DNA of 11,517 nt from Microbacterium sp. (GCA_003248845.1 QFPD01000026.1:1-11517); one strand, 5' to 3'; shown: positions 1 through 6,683, counted from the stretch's first letter. Made by a program: numbers and translations. Notes: a model not told the origin generated them from the sequence alone.

Positions 1-921
1 GACGCGCTCATCGCGATCGTGTACACGGAGGACGCGATCGGGGCGAGCACCGCACTCCCGGGTGCCGCGATCATCGCGGCGCTGCGCGCTCGCGCCGACG
101 CGAGCGGCCTGCTCCTCGTCGATGCGCTGACCGTGGCATCCGATGGCTGGGGATCGCACGATGACGTCGATCTGCCTCCCGGTGGGCGATCGCCCGCGGA
201 CCTCTGCGAGCGTAGTCCGGATGCCGCGGCGCGCGCCGGCGCGGGACTGCGCACGCCGACGGGCGACCAGAGCTCGGGCGCCGTGCTGCCGCGCGTCGGT
301 CAGCCCGCACGGCGCGCGGTCGGGCTGGCGATGCGCTCGCTGACGGCGGCGCTCGAGGTGATCTGCGGCATCCCCTCGATGGGATCCGCGGCGCAGCGCA
401 TCGATCCCGCGGCCCTCGAGGCGGCGTGCGAGCTCGACGACCTGCCGAGCCTTTTCGAGCAGGCCCTCACGTGGCGGCCGACGGAGTCGCCCATGCGCGC
501 GGCGATGCTCGGCTGGTGCCTCGGCCGCCCGGGATTGCGCGACATCGCGCTCGTGCAGTGGGCGACCGATCAGTCCGGCGGCGACATCGCCTCCGACGCG
601 CAGCGCCGCTGGGAAGACGGCGAGGAGTACCCCGTCGATCTCGCGCTCGTCATGTGGGGCGAGGCGCCGCGACCGGACCACGACCGTTTGGAAGCGGCTC
701 TCGCGGTCGCGCGGGATGTCGCCGCGCTCCTGCCCAAGAAACACCGACCCGGGCCCCTCGCGGTGTGCGCCTGGTTGTCCTGGGCGCTCGGCCGATCGAC
801 GCACGCTCACCGCTACGCGCGGGGCGCGCTCGCGATCGACCCGCGCCACGGCCTCGCCGACATCGTCCTCGCGTTCGTGCAGGCCGGGCATCTGCCCGAG
901 TGGGCCTTCCGTGTCGAATGA
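1..921 (+). CDS. DUF4192 family protein, 5' end missing
   Basis: The reading frame is open from the first base and reads D-A-L-I-A-I-V-Y-T-E-D, so the GTG at 19 is an internal Val and the true start lies left of the window; 306 residues are visible. The opening hydrophobic strand followed by Y-T-E-D, the later D-G-W-G, and the Ala/Leu-rich C-terminal part (W-L-S-W-A-L-G, then A-L-A-I-D-P near residues 253-275) are what I recognise from the actinobacterial DUF4192 family. These proteins have no established function; the C-terminal helices recall a TPR-like repeat but I cannot prove that. The family is usually somewhat longer than what is visible, which fits a missing N-terminus. The gene is convergent with the exporter gene, with 21 bases (922-942) between stop codons and no clear hairpin terminator there. 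It has no evident functional tie to the folate genes. It contains three copies of the GGATGCCG-type word (135, 219, 367), one of them with a changed outer base. Confidence 0.82.
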   Translation, partial: DALIAIVYTEDAIGASTALPGAAIIAALRARADASGLLLVDALTVASDGWGSHDDVDLPPGGRSPADLCERSPDAAARAGAGLRTPTGDQSSGAVLPRVGQPARRAVGLAMRSLTAALEVICGIPSMGSAAQRIDPAALEAACELDDLPSLFEQALTWRPTESPMRAAMLGWCLGRPGLRDIALVQWATDQSGGDIASDAQRRWEDGEEYPVDLALVMWGEAPRPDHDRLEAALAVARDVAALLPKKHRPGPLAVCAWLSWALGRSTHAHRYARGALAIDPRHGLADIVLAFVQAGHLPEWAFRVE

Positions 922-942
922 GGACGCGGCACGAGGGGGGAG

Positions 943-1638
943 TCAGTGCAGGAGGGCCAGCAGGAGCGCGACGGCGAGGAACAGGATGCCGAAGATCACG
1001 TCGATCGTGCGCTGCCCGCGCGCGCTGCGCGTGAATCTACGGAAGCCGTGCGCCGCGACGGCGAAGAACCCCCACATGACGGCGATGTCGACCGCGACGG
1101 CGGTGGCCGCGACGGTCGCGTACTGCGGCAGAAGCGGATCGGCGGGCCGGATGAACTGCGGGAGGAAGGCGAGGAAGAACACGATCGCCTTGGGGTTCAG
1201 CAGGTTGACCCAGAGCCCTCGGCGGAACATCGACCACCGCGATTCGGTCGGGACGGCCGCCAGAGGCGCAACTGCCACCGCGGCATCCGCCTCGTTCACG
1301 TCGTCTGCATCGCCTCCACCCTCCCAGGCTTCGACGCCCTCCGCTTCGCGCGCGGGCCGCCGCAGGATCAGGCGCAAGCCGAGGTACGCGAGGTAGGCGG
1401 CGCCCGCGTACCGGATGACGTCGAAGAGGACGGGCGACGAGGCGACGAGCACGCCGACGCCGAGGGCGACGACGGCGATGTGCACGATGAGGGCGGCTTG
1501 CTGGCCGAGGATCCCCCAGATCGCGCGACGGAACCCGTGGTTCAGCGCGTTGCCCATCGTGTTGATGGCGCCGGCTCCCGGCGTGAAGCTGATGACGACG
1601 CAGGCGACGAGCAGCGTCAGCCAGAGCGAGAACGCCAC
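943..1638 (-). CDS. RhtB/LysE-family amino acid exporter
   Basis: Predicted inner-membrane efflux protein of 231 residues, probably exporting amino acids or derivatives. The N-terminal T-P-G-A-G-A-I-N-T-M (19-28) followed by L-N-H-G (32-35), and N-P-K-A-I-V-F (148-154) with P-Q-F-I (160-163), closely resemble, from memory, E. coli RhtB (homoserine/homoserine lactone efflux). Hydrophobic segments lie near 5-25, 42-68, 72-92, 141-163, 172-197 and 211-230, the six expected for the family. Between segments 3 and 4 (about 95-135) is a strongly acidic, Gly/Ala-rich linker (for example D-A-D-D-V-N-E-A-D) that makes the protein about 25 residues longer than RhtB. The start is GTG at 1638, only 7 bases after the lysS stop, with no convincing Shine-Dalgarno, so it probably depends on translation of lysS. 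The substrate is unknown; the link to lysS is positional and does not by itself show that lysine is the substrate. Confidence 0.88.
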   Translation of the reverse strand: MAFSLWLTLLVACVVISFTPGAGAINTMGNALNHGFRRAIWGILGQQAALIVHIAVVALGVGVLVASSPVLFDVIRYAGAAYLAYLGLRLILRRPAREAEGVEAWEGGGDADDVNEADAAVAVAPLAAVPTESRWSMFRRGLWVNLLNPKAIVFFLAFLPQFIRPADPLLPQYATVAATAVAVDIAVMWGFFAVAAHGFRRFTRSARGQRTIDVIFGILFLAVALLLALLH

Positions 1639-1645
1639 CGCAGTG

Positions 1646-3175
1646 CTACTTCACGAGCGGAAAGAGGATCGTCTCGCGGATGCCGAGGCCCGTGATCGCC
1701 ATGAGCAGCCGGTCGATCCCCATGCCCATGCCACCCGTGGGCGGCATACCGTGCTCGAGGGCGCGCAGGAACTCCTCGTCGACGCGCATCGCCTCGTCGT
1801 CGCCGCGGGCCGCGAGCTTCGCCTGCTCGACGAAGCGCTCCCGCTGGATGACGGGATCGACGAGCTCGGAATAGCCCGTCGCGAGTTCGAAGCCCCGCAC
1901 GTACAGGTCCCACTTCTCCACGACGCCCGGGATCGTGCGGTGCTCGCGCACGAGCGGCGAGGTGTCGAGCGGAAAGTCCATCACGAACGTCGGGCGCTCG
2001 AGGCCGCCCTTGACGAAGTGCTCCCACAGCTCCTCGACGTACTTGCCGTGCGTCGCGACCTTCTCGGGCACCTCGACCCCGACCTCGGCGGCGAGCGCCC
2101 GCAATTCGGCGAGCGGAGTCTGCGGGGTGATGGTGCGGCCGGATGCCGCCGACAGCGAGTCGTACATGGAGATGCGGTCCCACTGACCGCCCAGGTCGAA
2201 GGCGGTGCCGTCCGCCCACGTGACCGTCGTCGATCCGGCAACCGCGATCGCGGCGTTCTGGATGAGCTCCTGCGTGAGGTCGGCGATGCCGTTGTAATCG
2301 CTGTACGCCTCGTAGGCCTCGAGCATCGCGAACTCGGGGCTGTGCGTCGAGTCGGCCCCTTCGTTGCGGAAGTTGCGGTTGATCTCGAAGACGCGGTCGA
2401 TCCCGCCCACGACGGCACGCTTGAGGAAGAGTTCCGGCGCGATGCGCAGGTAGAGGTCGGCGTCGAACGCGTTCGAACGCGTGACGAAGGGGCGTGCCGC
2501 GGCCCCGCCGTGCTGCACCTGCAGCATGGGCGTCTCGACCTCGAGGAACCCGTGGCCGTCGAAGGTACGGCGCAACGACGCGTTGACTTTGGCGCGCGCG
2601 ATGACCGTCTCACGCGCCTGGTCGCGCACGATCAGATCGAGGAAGCGGGAGCGCACCCGCGTCTCTTCCGAGAGCTCGGAGTGCAAGTTCGGCAGCGGCA
2701 GCAGCGCCTTCGAGGCGATGGCCCACGACGAGACCATGATCGACAGCTCGCCGCGGCGGCTCGAGATCACCTGGCCCGTCACCGACACGTGGTCGCCGAG
2801 ATCGACGAGTTCCTTCCACGCCTGCAGCGACTCCTCGCCCACTTCGGCCAGCGACACCATCGCCTGGATGCGCGCGCCGTCGCCCGACTGCAGCGCGGCG
2901 AAGCGCAGCTTGCCCGTGTTCCGGCTGAAGACGATGCGGCCCGCCACCGACGCCGTCACCCCCGACTCAGCACCCGCCTCGAGGTCCGCGTACCGCTCGC
3001 GCAGCGCCGCGATCGTGTCGGTGACCGGGACGGCGACGGGGTAGGCACCGCCCGCGGCATCCGCTCGCTCGGCGAGCAGCCGCTCGCGCTTGCCGAGACG
3101 AACGGCCTTCTGCTCACTGACGTCGTCGGCGAGCAGGTCGGCGGTCGGGTCCGCAGCGGCGGGGGCGTCGGTCAT
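1646..3175 (-). CDS. lysS: Lysine--tRNA ligase, class II
   Basis: Cytoplasmic enzyme that activates lysine with ATP and attaches it to tRNA-Lys; 509 residues, normal for bacterial class II LysRS. The N-terminal OB-fold anticodon-binding domain spans about 75-165 (V-A-G-R-I near 77-81, V-T-G-Q-V at 132-136). The class II catalytic core follows with motif 1 (F-L-E-V-E-T-P-M-L, 210-218), motif 2 (R-V-F-E-I-N-R-N-F-R-N-E, 261-272) and motif 3 (G-M-G-M-G-I-D-R-L, 482-490). G-Y-S-E-L-V-D-P-V-I-Q (434-444) is the lysine-pocket region. A variable acidic/Ala-rich leader occupies about 1-30. The ATG at 3175 has GAGGAG 9 bases upstream (3185-3190). The gene is set off from the DUF2520 gene by 125 bases holding a plausible promoter and repeats, so it may be transcribed separately as well as by read-through. 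The exporter gene follows after 7 bases. Long open frames on the opposite strand are GC-driven shadows. Confidence 0.98.
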   Translation of the reverse strand: MTDAPAAADPTADLLADDVSEQKAVRLGKRERLLAERADAAGGAYPVAVPVTDTIAALRERYADLEAGAESGVTASVAGRIVFSRNTGKLRFAALQSGDGARIQAMVSLAEVGEESLQAWKELVDLGDHVSVTGQVISSRRGELSIMVSSWAIASKALLPLPNLHSELSEETRVRSRFLDLIVRDQARETVIARAKVNASLRRTFDGHGFLEVETPMLQVQHGGAAARPFVTRSNAFDADLYLRIAPELFLKRAVVGGIDRVFEINRNFRNEGADSTHSPEFAMLEAYEAYSDYNGIADLTQELIQNAAIAVAGSTTVTWADGTAFDLGGQWDRISMYDSLSAASGRTITPQTPLAELRALAAEVGVEVPEKVATHGKYVEELWEHFVKGGLERPTFVMDFPLDTSPLVREHRTIPGVVEKWDLYVRGFELATGYSELVDPVIQRERFVEQAKLAARGDDEAMRVDEEFLRALEHGMPPTGGMGMGIDRLLMAITGLGIRETILFPLVK

Positions 3176-3184
3176 GGTGAAGGG

Positions 3185-3232
3185 CTCCTCGGGGATCGAC
3201 TCGCGAGTCGCCGCAGGGATCGACTCGGGTCA
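3185..3232 (-). promoter_or_regulatory. lysS leader with direct repeat, palindrome and Shine-Dalgarno
   Basis: On the - strand the leader carries C-G-A-G-T-C-G twice (3221-3227 and 3197-3203) with its complement C-G-A-C-T-C-G between them (3204-3210). The last two make a perfect 14-base palindrome (3197-3210). The direct repeat extends to 12 bases (3192-3203 and 3216-3227). The middle element can pair with the first copy (7 base pairs, 10-base loop) or with the second (5 base pairs with a CGCG loop), but not both. The GAGGAG ribosome binding site at 3185-3190 starts 6 bases after the second copy. This could be a protein-binding site or a small switch near the start codon; it could also be chance in GC-rich DNA. 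I see no T-box motifs and no lysine riboswitch. Confidence 0.35.
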
Positions 3233-3239
3233 GCCCCCG

Positions 3240-3268
3240 ATTCTACCGAGGCGCAGCCGAGCGCTCAC
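3240..3268 (-). promoter_or_regulatory. Candidate lysS promoter
   Basis: The - strand hexamer TAGAAT (3240-3245) fits the actinobacterial -10 pattern TANNNT and sits in the only relatively AT-containing spot of the DUF2520-lysS gap. Seventeen bases upstream is GTGAGC (3263-3268), a weak match to a -35. Transcription would begin near 3233, giving a leader of roughly 58 bases that includes the repeats before the lysS ATG. The -10 is reasonable, the -35 is poor, and there is no experimental evidence. Confidence 0.4.
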
Positions 3269-3300
3269 CGCGCGCATCATGACGACGCAGCTCTCGCAGG

Positions 3301-4002
3301 TCAGGTCAGGTCGTCCTCCGGCGCACCGTCGCCGGCCTCGATCAGCGCGCGATCGACTGTCGAGTGGACGAGCGGCGTCAGGAACCTCCCGGGCGCACTC
3401 ACCCCCGCCTCCTGCAGCAGGCGCGCCGCCTGGCCGACGATGGATGCCGAGAACTCGGTCGCCGTCGCGATCGCCTCGCCGTACGCGGCGCGATCGCCCT
3501 CGGCGACGACGACCGGTTCGCAGCCGAGTTCGACGGCGAGGGCCTGCGCAATCGGCAGCACGGCGGCCGGCGCGGTGACCGCCGCGAAGGCGTCGCGCAG
3601 TTGACGCAGGTCGATCGATGTTCCGGTGAAGGTGATCGCCGGGTGCACGGCGAGCGGGATGGCGCCGCGGGATGCCGCCGGCGCAAGCACGCCCGTGCCG
3701 TGCGCCGCAGCGGTGTGCAGCACGAGTTGGCCCGGCTGCCAGGCGCCGAGGTCGGCGAGGCCGGCAACGAGTCCCGCGAGCTCAGCGGTGGGGACGGCGA
3801 GGATGACCAGTTCGCTGCGCCGCACGACCTCGTCGGCGGCGAGAACGGGCACGCCGGGGAGCACGGCTTCGACACGATCGGGGTCAGAGCCCGCCGTGAT
3901 GCCGGTGAGCGCGTGTCCCGCGCCCGCGAGGGCGGCGCCGATCACGGGGCCGACACAGCCCGCGCCGACGATCCCCACCCCGAGGCGACTGGCGTGACTC
4001 AT
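3301..4002 (-). CDS. Rossmann-fold DUF2520 protein
   Basis: Predicted cytoplasmic NAD(P)-binding protein of 233 residues. The N-terminal Rossmann domain shows G-I-V-G-A-G-C-V-G (10-18) and the strand L-V-I-L-A-V-P (65-71). The family hallmarks L-V-L-H-T-A-A-A-H-G (93-102) and H-P-A-I-T-F-T-G (120-127) come next, then the helical DUF2520 domain from about 150. I chose ATG 4002 over an upstream in-frame start at 4068: it has GGGAGGAG 5 bases before it (4008-4015), it overlaps the preceding stop as ATGA, and the extra residues from 4068 are Arg-rich and unlike the family. The protein ends soon after H-S-T-V-D-R-A-L and is shorter than relatives I remember, such as the mycobacterial one of about 300 residues. 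Its stop sits in a tandem CTGAC repeat. In other actinobacteria the gene commonly precedes panC; here panC is absent. A ketopantoate-reductase-like role has been proposed for some related proteins (PanG, from memory), but no substrate can be read from this sequence. Confidence 0.87.
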   Translation of the reverse strand: MSHASRLGVGIVGAGCVGPVIGAALAGAGHALTGITAGSDPDRVEAVLPGVPVLAADEVVRRSELVILAVPTAELAGLVAGLADLGAWQPGQLVLHTAAAHGTGVLAPAASRGAIPLAVHPAITFTGTSIDLRQLRDAFAAVTAPAAVLPIAQALAVELGCEPVVVAEGDRAAYGEAIATATEFSASIVGQAARLLQEAGVSAPGRFLTPLVHSTVDRALIEAGDGAPEDDLT

Positions 4003-5627
4003 GAGAACTCCTCCCGTCCGCGCTCGTCGGGTCCGCCGGGAGCGTCCTCGGCATCCCTCTCGCTCCATCGGTGCGAGCGGTCGGCGGCTGAGGCGGCGAC
4101 GACGGCATCGGCCGTACGCTCCCAGACGGAGAGCGCGGCGTCACGGTCGATGACGCCGAGGCCGCCCGACACGGGCCCGAGGACCGTGTGGCCCGTGAGA
4201 TTGGCGAGGCGCAACGGGCGATCGACCGGGCCTTGGCTGATCCGCACCGACTGCAGCCGCGCGAGCGGCAGGATCACGAGAGCCCGCCTCAGTACTCCGC
4301 GCCGTAGGAGCAGCGCCTGCGGCGCGAGCCATGCACCGTTGCGCCGCCACGACAACGGGCGGAGCCACCGCGCGCGGCGCGGCGTCGTCGCGAAGGGGTC
4401 ATCGCCGTGCCGAGACGAGCCGAGCAGGCCGCGGGTGAAGAGCTCCGCGACGTCCTCATCGGAGAGTCCGGGCAGGAGCAGGCGCAGCACACGCTCGACG
4501 TCGGCAGGGGTTCCGACGGGCAGGACCTCCGCAAGCTGCAGGGACTGCGCGTCGTTCCCCGACCGGCCGGAGAGCCGATTGACGCGGATCGCCCACCATC
4601 CGAAACGGCGCCACAGCAGCGGCTGGAAGGTCTCGACGGCGTGCACGCGGCCCGGCGGCAGCGTCTCGGTGACCGTCGTGAACAGCCCGAACGTCACGCG
4701 CACCCCCGCGCGCGTCGGCGCGATCGAATAACGCAGCGATCGGGTGATGCGGCGGAACCAGTAGGCGCCGAAACCGAGCAGCGACGGCACGATCGCGAAG
4801 AGCACCCAGGGCGTTCCGACGATCGCCCCGACGATCAGCGCGACGATAAGTGCGAGCAGCCACAGTGTCGACCCGGAGAGCAGGTGCGAGGCGACGAGGC
4901 GCCCCGGCGGGATGTGCACGACGGATGCCGGTTCGACGTCATCCGCGGCATCCACGCCATCGATGAGGCCCGAGAGGCCGGCCGTCACGACGCCGGCCGC
5001 GGCGCGCGTGCGACCGGCGGCCCCGCTCGTGCGGGCGTCCGCCGCGCGCGCCTCGGCGAGGCGCCGCCCCGACGCGAGGCGCAGGATGTCGGCGCGCACC
5101 GCCTCCGCGTTGGCGGTGGAGAGGTACTCGAGCTTGACCCCGGCATCCGCCCCCGCACCCACGACCTCGAGCTTCGCCGCTCCCAGCAGACGCGCGACCA
5201 TCGGGCGGGTCAGGTTGACGCCCTGCACGCGGTCGAGCGGGGCACGGCGGTGCGTACGGAAGAACACCCCCGAGCGCACCTCGACGTCGTCGCCCGTGAT
5301 GCGGAAGGTGTGGAAGCGCCACGACAGCCAGAAGATGCCGAAGAGCAGAAGCAGGACGCCGAGGACGACGAGCCCGGCGACGAGGAACAGGTTGTTCGTG
5401 ACGACGTAGTCCACCGGATCCTGCTCGTAGCGCTCCCAGTCGTCGAAGCCCGGCAGGAGCCACGCCACGATGCGGTCGCGGAGGTTCGCGATGACGAACC
5501 CGGTGACGACGATGAGGAACAGTCCGCCGCGCAGCACGGGCGTCAGCGGGTGCAGTCGATGCCACTCGCCATCGCTCAGCGGCGAGCGCACGTCCGCGAC
5601 GGCGCGCGGAGCCAGCGGGTCGCTCAC
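3999..5627 (-). CDS. Large PH-domain membrane protein (YdbT-like)
   Basis: Membrane protein of 542 residues with repeated bacterial PH (bPH2) domains, the partner-type protein of YdbS/YdbT pairs. Paired hydrophobic segments lie near 32-49 and 79-103, and again near 253-291. Three PH-like units follow the pattern strand, R-x-G-x-x, P-L-x-R-(V/L)-Q: about 104-185 (V-R-S-G-V-F-F then P-L-D-R-V-Q-G-V), about 297-385 (V-T-F-G-L-F then P-P-G-R-V-H-A-V) and about 432-512 (L-R-R-G-V-L then P-L-A-R-L-Q-S-V). A long Ala/Arg-rich linker with acidic end joins units 1 and 2 (about 186-236). The GTG at 5627 is chosen because it overlaps the upstream PH gene stop as GTGA; the open frame continues to 6077 only as a shadow of that gene. 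Function is unknown; membrane-surface scaffolding is an inference from the family. Its stop overlaps the DUF2520 ATG. Confidence 0.88.
   Translation of the reverse strand: MSDPLAPRAVADVRSPLSDGEWHRLHPLTPVLRGGLFLIVVTGFVIANLRDRIVAWLLPGFDDWERYEQDPVDYVVTNNLFLVAGLVVLGVLLLLFGIFWLSWRFHTFRITGDDVEVRSGVFFRTHRRAPLDRVQGVNLTRPMVARLLGAAKLEVVGAGADAGVKLEYLSTANAEAVRADILRLASGRRLAEARAADARTSGAAGRTRAAAGVVTAGLSGLIDGVDAADDVEPASVVHIPPGRLVASHLLSGSTLWLLALIVALIVGAIVGTPWVLFAIVPSLLGFGAYWFRRITRSLRYSIAPTRAGVRVTFGLFTTVTETLPPGRVHAVETFQPLLWRRFGWWAIRVNRLSGRSGNDAQSLQLAEVLPVGTPADVERVLRLLLPGLSDEDVAELFTRGLLGSSRHGDDPFATTPRRARWLRPLSWRRNGAWLAPQALLLRRGVLRRALVILPLARLQSVRISQGPVDRPLRLANLTGHTVLGPVSGGLGVIDRDAALSVWERTADAVVAASAADRSHRWSERDAEDAPGGPDERGREEFS
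4008..4015 (-). promoter_or_regulatory. Ribosome binding site deciding the DUF2520 start
   Basis: GGGAGGAG lies inside the last codons of the large PH-domain gene, 5 bases before ATG 4002. It is among the strongest Shine-Dalgarno sequences in the window and fixes this start against the in-frame codon at 4068. Confidence 0.75.
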
Positions 5628-6247
5628 AGACCCGTCCGGCGGGTCTCGGCGACGGCGATGAGGGTGTCGCGCAGGCTCTCGGCCGCCTGCTGGCTGAGCC
5701 CGGGGATCGTGACACCGGTCGCGGCGGCGGCCGTCACGAGCTTGAGCTGCGCGATGCCGAAGCCGCGGTCGAGCGGCCCGTGCGTGATGTCGACGAGCTG
5801 CATGCGACCGTAGGGAACGGCGACCATCCGCTGCCACAGGATGCCGCGGCGGAACACGAGATCGTCCGCCCGCAGCTGATAGCCGTAGGCGCGCGCCTGG
5901 CGGGGCAGGATGATGAGCGTCCACGCCGTGATGACGAGCACGACGCCCGCGGGGATCCACACCCACGTCTGGTGGAGGACGAGCGCGAGGACGAGGGCGA
6001 CGGCGAGCACGAGCGCGAGGAACGCCCCCGTCGAGATCAGCTGCACCGTCACGTAGCGGCGCGAGATCTGATGCCACACCCCGTCGCCGACCGCGAGGCG
6101 CAACGGAAGTCGGGCCGCGCCGCGCGGCTCGAGGATCGCATCGTACGTGCCCGCGTCGAGAGCCGAGGCGGCGTGGTCGGTCGCGGCGGGATCAGTCGTG
6201 GTGTGAGAGTCCGAGTCCGGGCTCCGGGGGTCCGGGCTGTTCGTCAT
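5624..6247 (-). CDS. Small PH-domain membrane protein (YdbS-like)
   Basis: Membrane protein of 207 residues with one bacterial PH (bPH2) domain. A polar, acidic, probably disordered N-terminus (1-35) is followed by two hydrophobic segments, about 66-91 and 96-114. The PH unit from about 118 to 200 contains Y-G-Y-Q-L (121-125), V-F-R-R-G-I-L (131-137), V-P-Y-G-R-M-Q (144-150) and G-P-L-D-R-G-F-G-I-A (157-166), the typical signature for this family. ATG 6247 is supported by GGAAGGA 5 bases upstream (6253-6259), although this makes it overlap the DUF3180 gene by 56 bases. Its stop overlaps the GTG of the large PH gene by 4 bases, the usual tight pairing of these two proteins, which suggests they act together in the membrane. 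No catalytic residues are visible and the function is unknown. Confidence 0.9.
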   Translation of the reverse strand: MTNSPDPRSPDSDSHTTTDPAATDHAASALDAGTYDAILEPRGAARLPLRLAVGDGVWHQISRRYVTVQLISTGAFLALVLAVALVLALVLHQTWVWIPAGVVLVITAWTLIILPRQARAYGYQLRADDLVFRRGILWQRMVAVPYGRMQLVDITHGPLDRGFGIAQLKLVTAAAATGVTIPGLSQQAAESLRDTLIAVAETRRTGL

Positions 6248-6683
6248 CGTCGTCCTTCCGAATGGTGCAGAGGTGCTCGGCGACGAGGGCCGCCACGAGC
6301 AGCACCGCGGCGGCGACGAGGGTCGCCGCGACCGTCACCACCGAGCCTACGGGGGTCACCGGCCGGGTGAGCAGAAACACGAGCAAGCCCACCGCGATGC
6401 CCCCGATGACGGCGCCGACGACGCTCGAGGCTTTGGCGAGCATCGCGACGCGGACGGCCCGGAACGGGTCGACGGGTCGCGGATCGACGCCCGTGATCGC
6501 GCGACGGATCGGCAGAGCGAACGCGATGTCGGCAGCGGCCAGAAGGATGAGGAGCACGGGGAGGAGGAGCGACGGCGTGAAGGTCGCCCGGCCCGCGCCG
6601 GTGAGCAGCTGGTCGACGACGAAGCCGACGACGGCGCCGACGAGGGCCGCGACGACGAGCACGCCGGTACTGGTGCGCTTCAT
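6192..6683 (-). CDS. DUF3180 family membrane protein
   Basis: Small integral membrane protein of 163 residues with four hydrophobic segments near 6-26, 36-58, 84-106 and 114-137. The central polar stretch D-P-F-R-A-V-R-V-A-M-L-A-K-A-S-S (72-87) is what I recognise as typical of DUF3180, a family found next to folK in actinobacteria. The tail (143-163) is acidic and Pro/Gly-rich and is encoded in the region overlapping the next gene. ATG 6683 is chosen because it overlaps the folK stop as ATGA; the longer frame to 6800 would add 39 Arg/Pro-rich residues that are only folK read out of frame. The Shine-Dalgarno is weak, consistent with re-initiation after folK. Function unknown; conserved linkage to folate genes does not show a folate role, though membrane transport of a pterin or folate is conceivable. 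Confidence 0.85.
   Translation of the reverse strand: MKRTSTGVLVVAALVGAVVGFVVDQLLTGAGRATFTPSLLLPVLLILLAAADIAFALPIRRAITGVDPRPVDPFRAVRVAMLAKASSVVGAVIGGIAVGLLVFLLTRPVTPVGSVVTVAATLVAAAVLLVAALVAEHLCTIRKDDDDEQPGPPEPGLGLSHHD
6253..6259 (-). promoter_or_regulatory. Ribosome binding site deciding the small PH gene start
   Basis: GGAAGGA ends 5 bases before ATG 6247 and lies within the DUF3180 reading frame. It supports a true 56-base coding overlap rather than a later start for the PH-domain gene. Confidence 0.65.

Noticed and set aside
922..942. Possible bidirectional terminator between the convergent DUF4192 and exporter genes
   Set aside because: The 21 bases are purine-rich with no inverted repeat and no T-run on either strand.
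3176..3300. Lysine riboswitch, T-box or tRNA gene upstream of lysS
   Set aside because: The gap is too short for a lysine riboswitch, shows no T-box sequence or terminator pair, and has no cloverleaf-like pairing.
1415..3604. A 729-codon open frame on the + strand across lysS
   Set aside because: It is antisense to lysS, which has full class II synthetase motifs. Its translation is rich in Arg, Asp, His and Val with no recognisable domain, as expected for the complementary frame of a GC-rich gene.
4407..5813. A 468-codon open frame on the + strand across the PH-domain genes, and a 455-codon one at 3364-4731
   Set aside because: Both are antisense, highly charged and low in complexity, with no ribosome binding site logic or family similarity. 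They are shadows of the PH-domain and DUF2520 genes.
5970..6030. Imperfect GAGCGCGAGGAC-like tandem repeat
   Set aside because: It is the complement of Leu/Val/Ala codons in a membrane helix of the small PH-domain protein; low-complexity coding explains it.
5628..6077. In-frame N-terminal extension of the large PH-domain protein
   Set aside because: The extra residues are Arg/Pro/Ala-rich and lie wholly within the small PH-domain gene in another frame. The GTG at 5627 overlapping the upstream stop fits the operon pattern.
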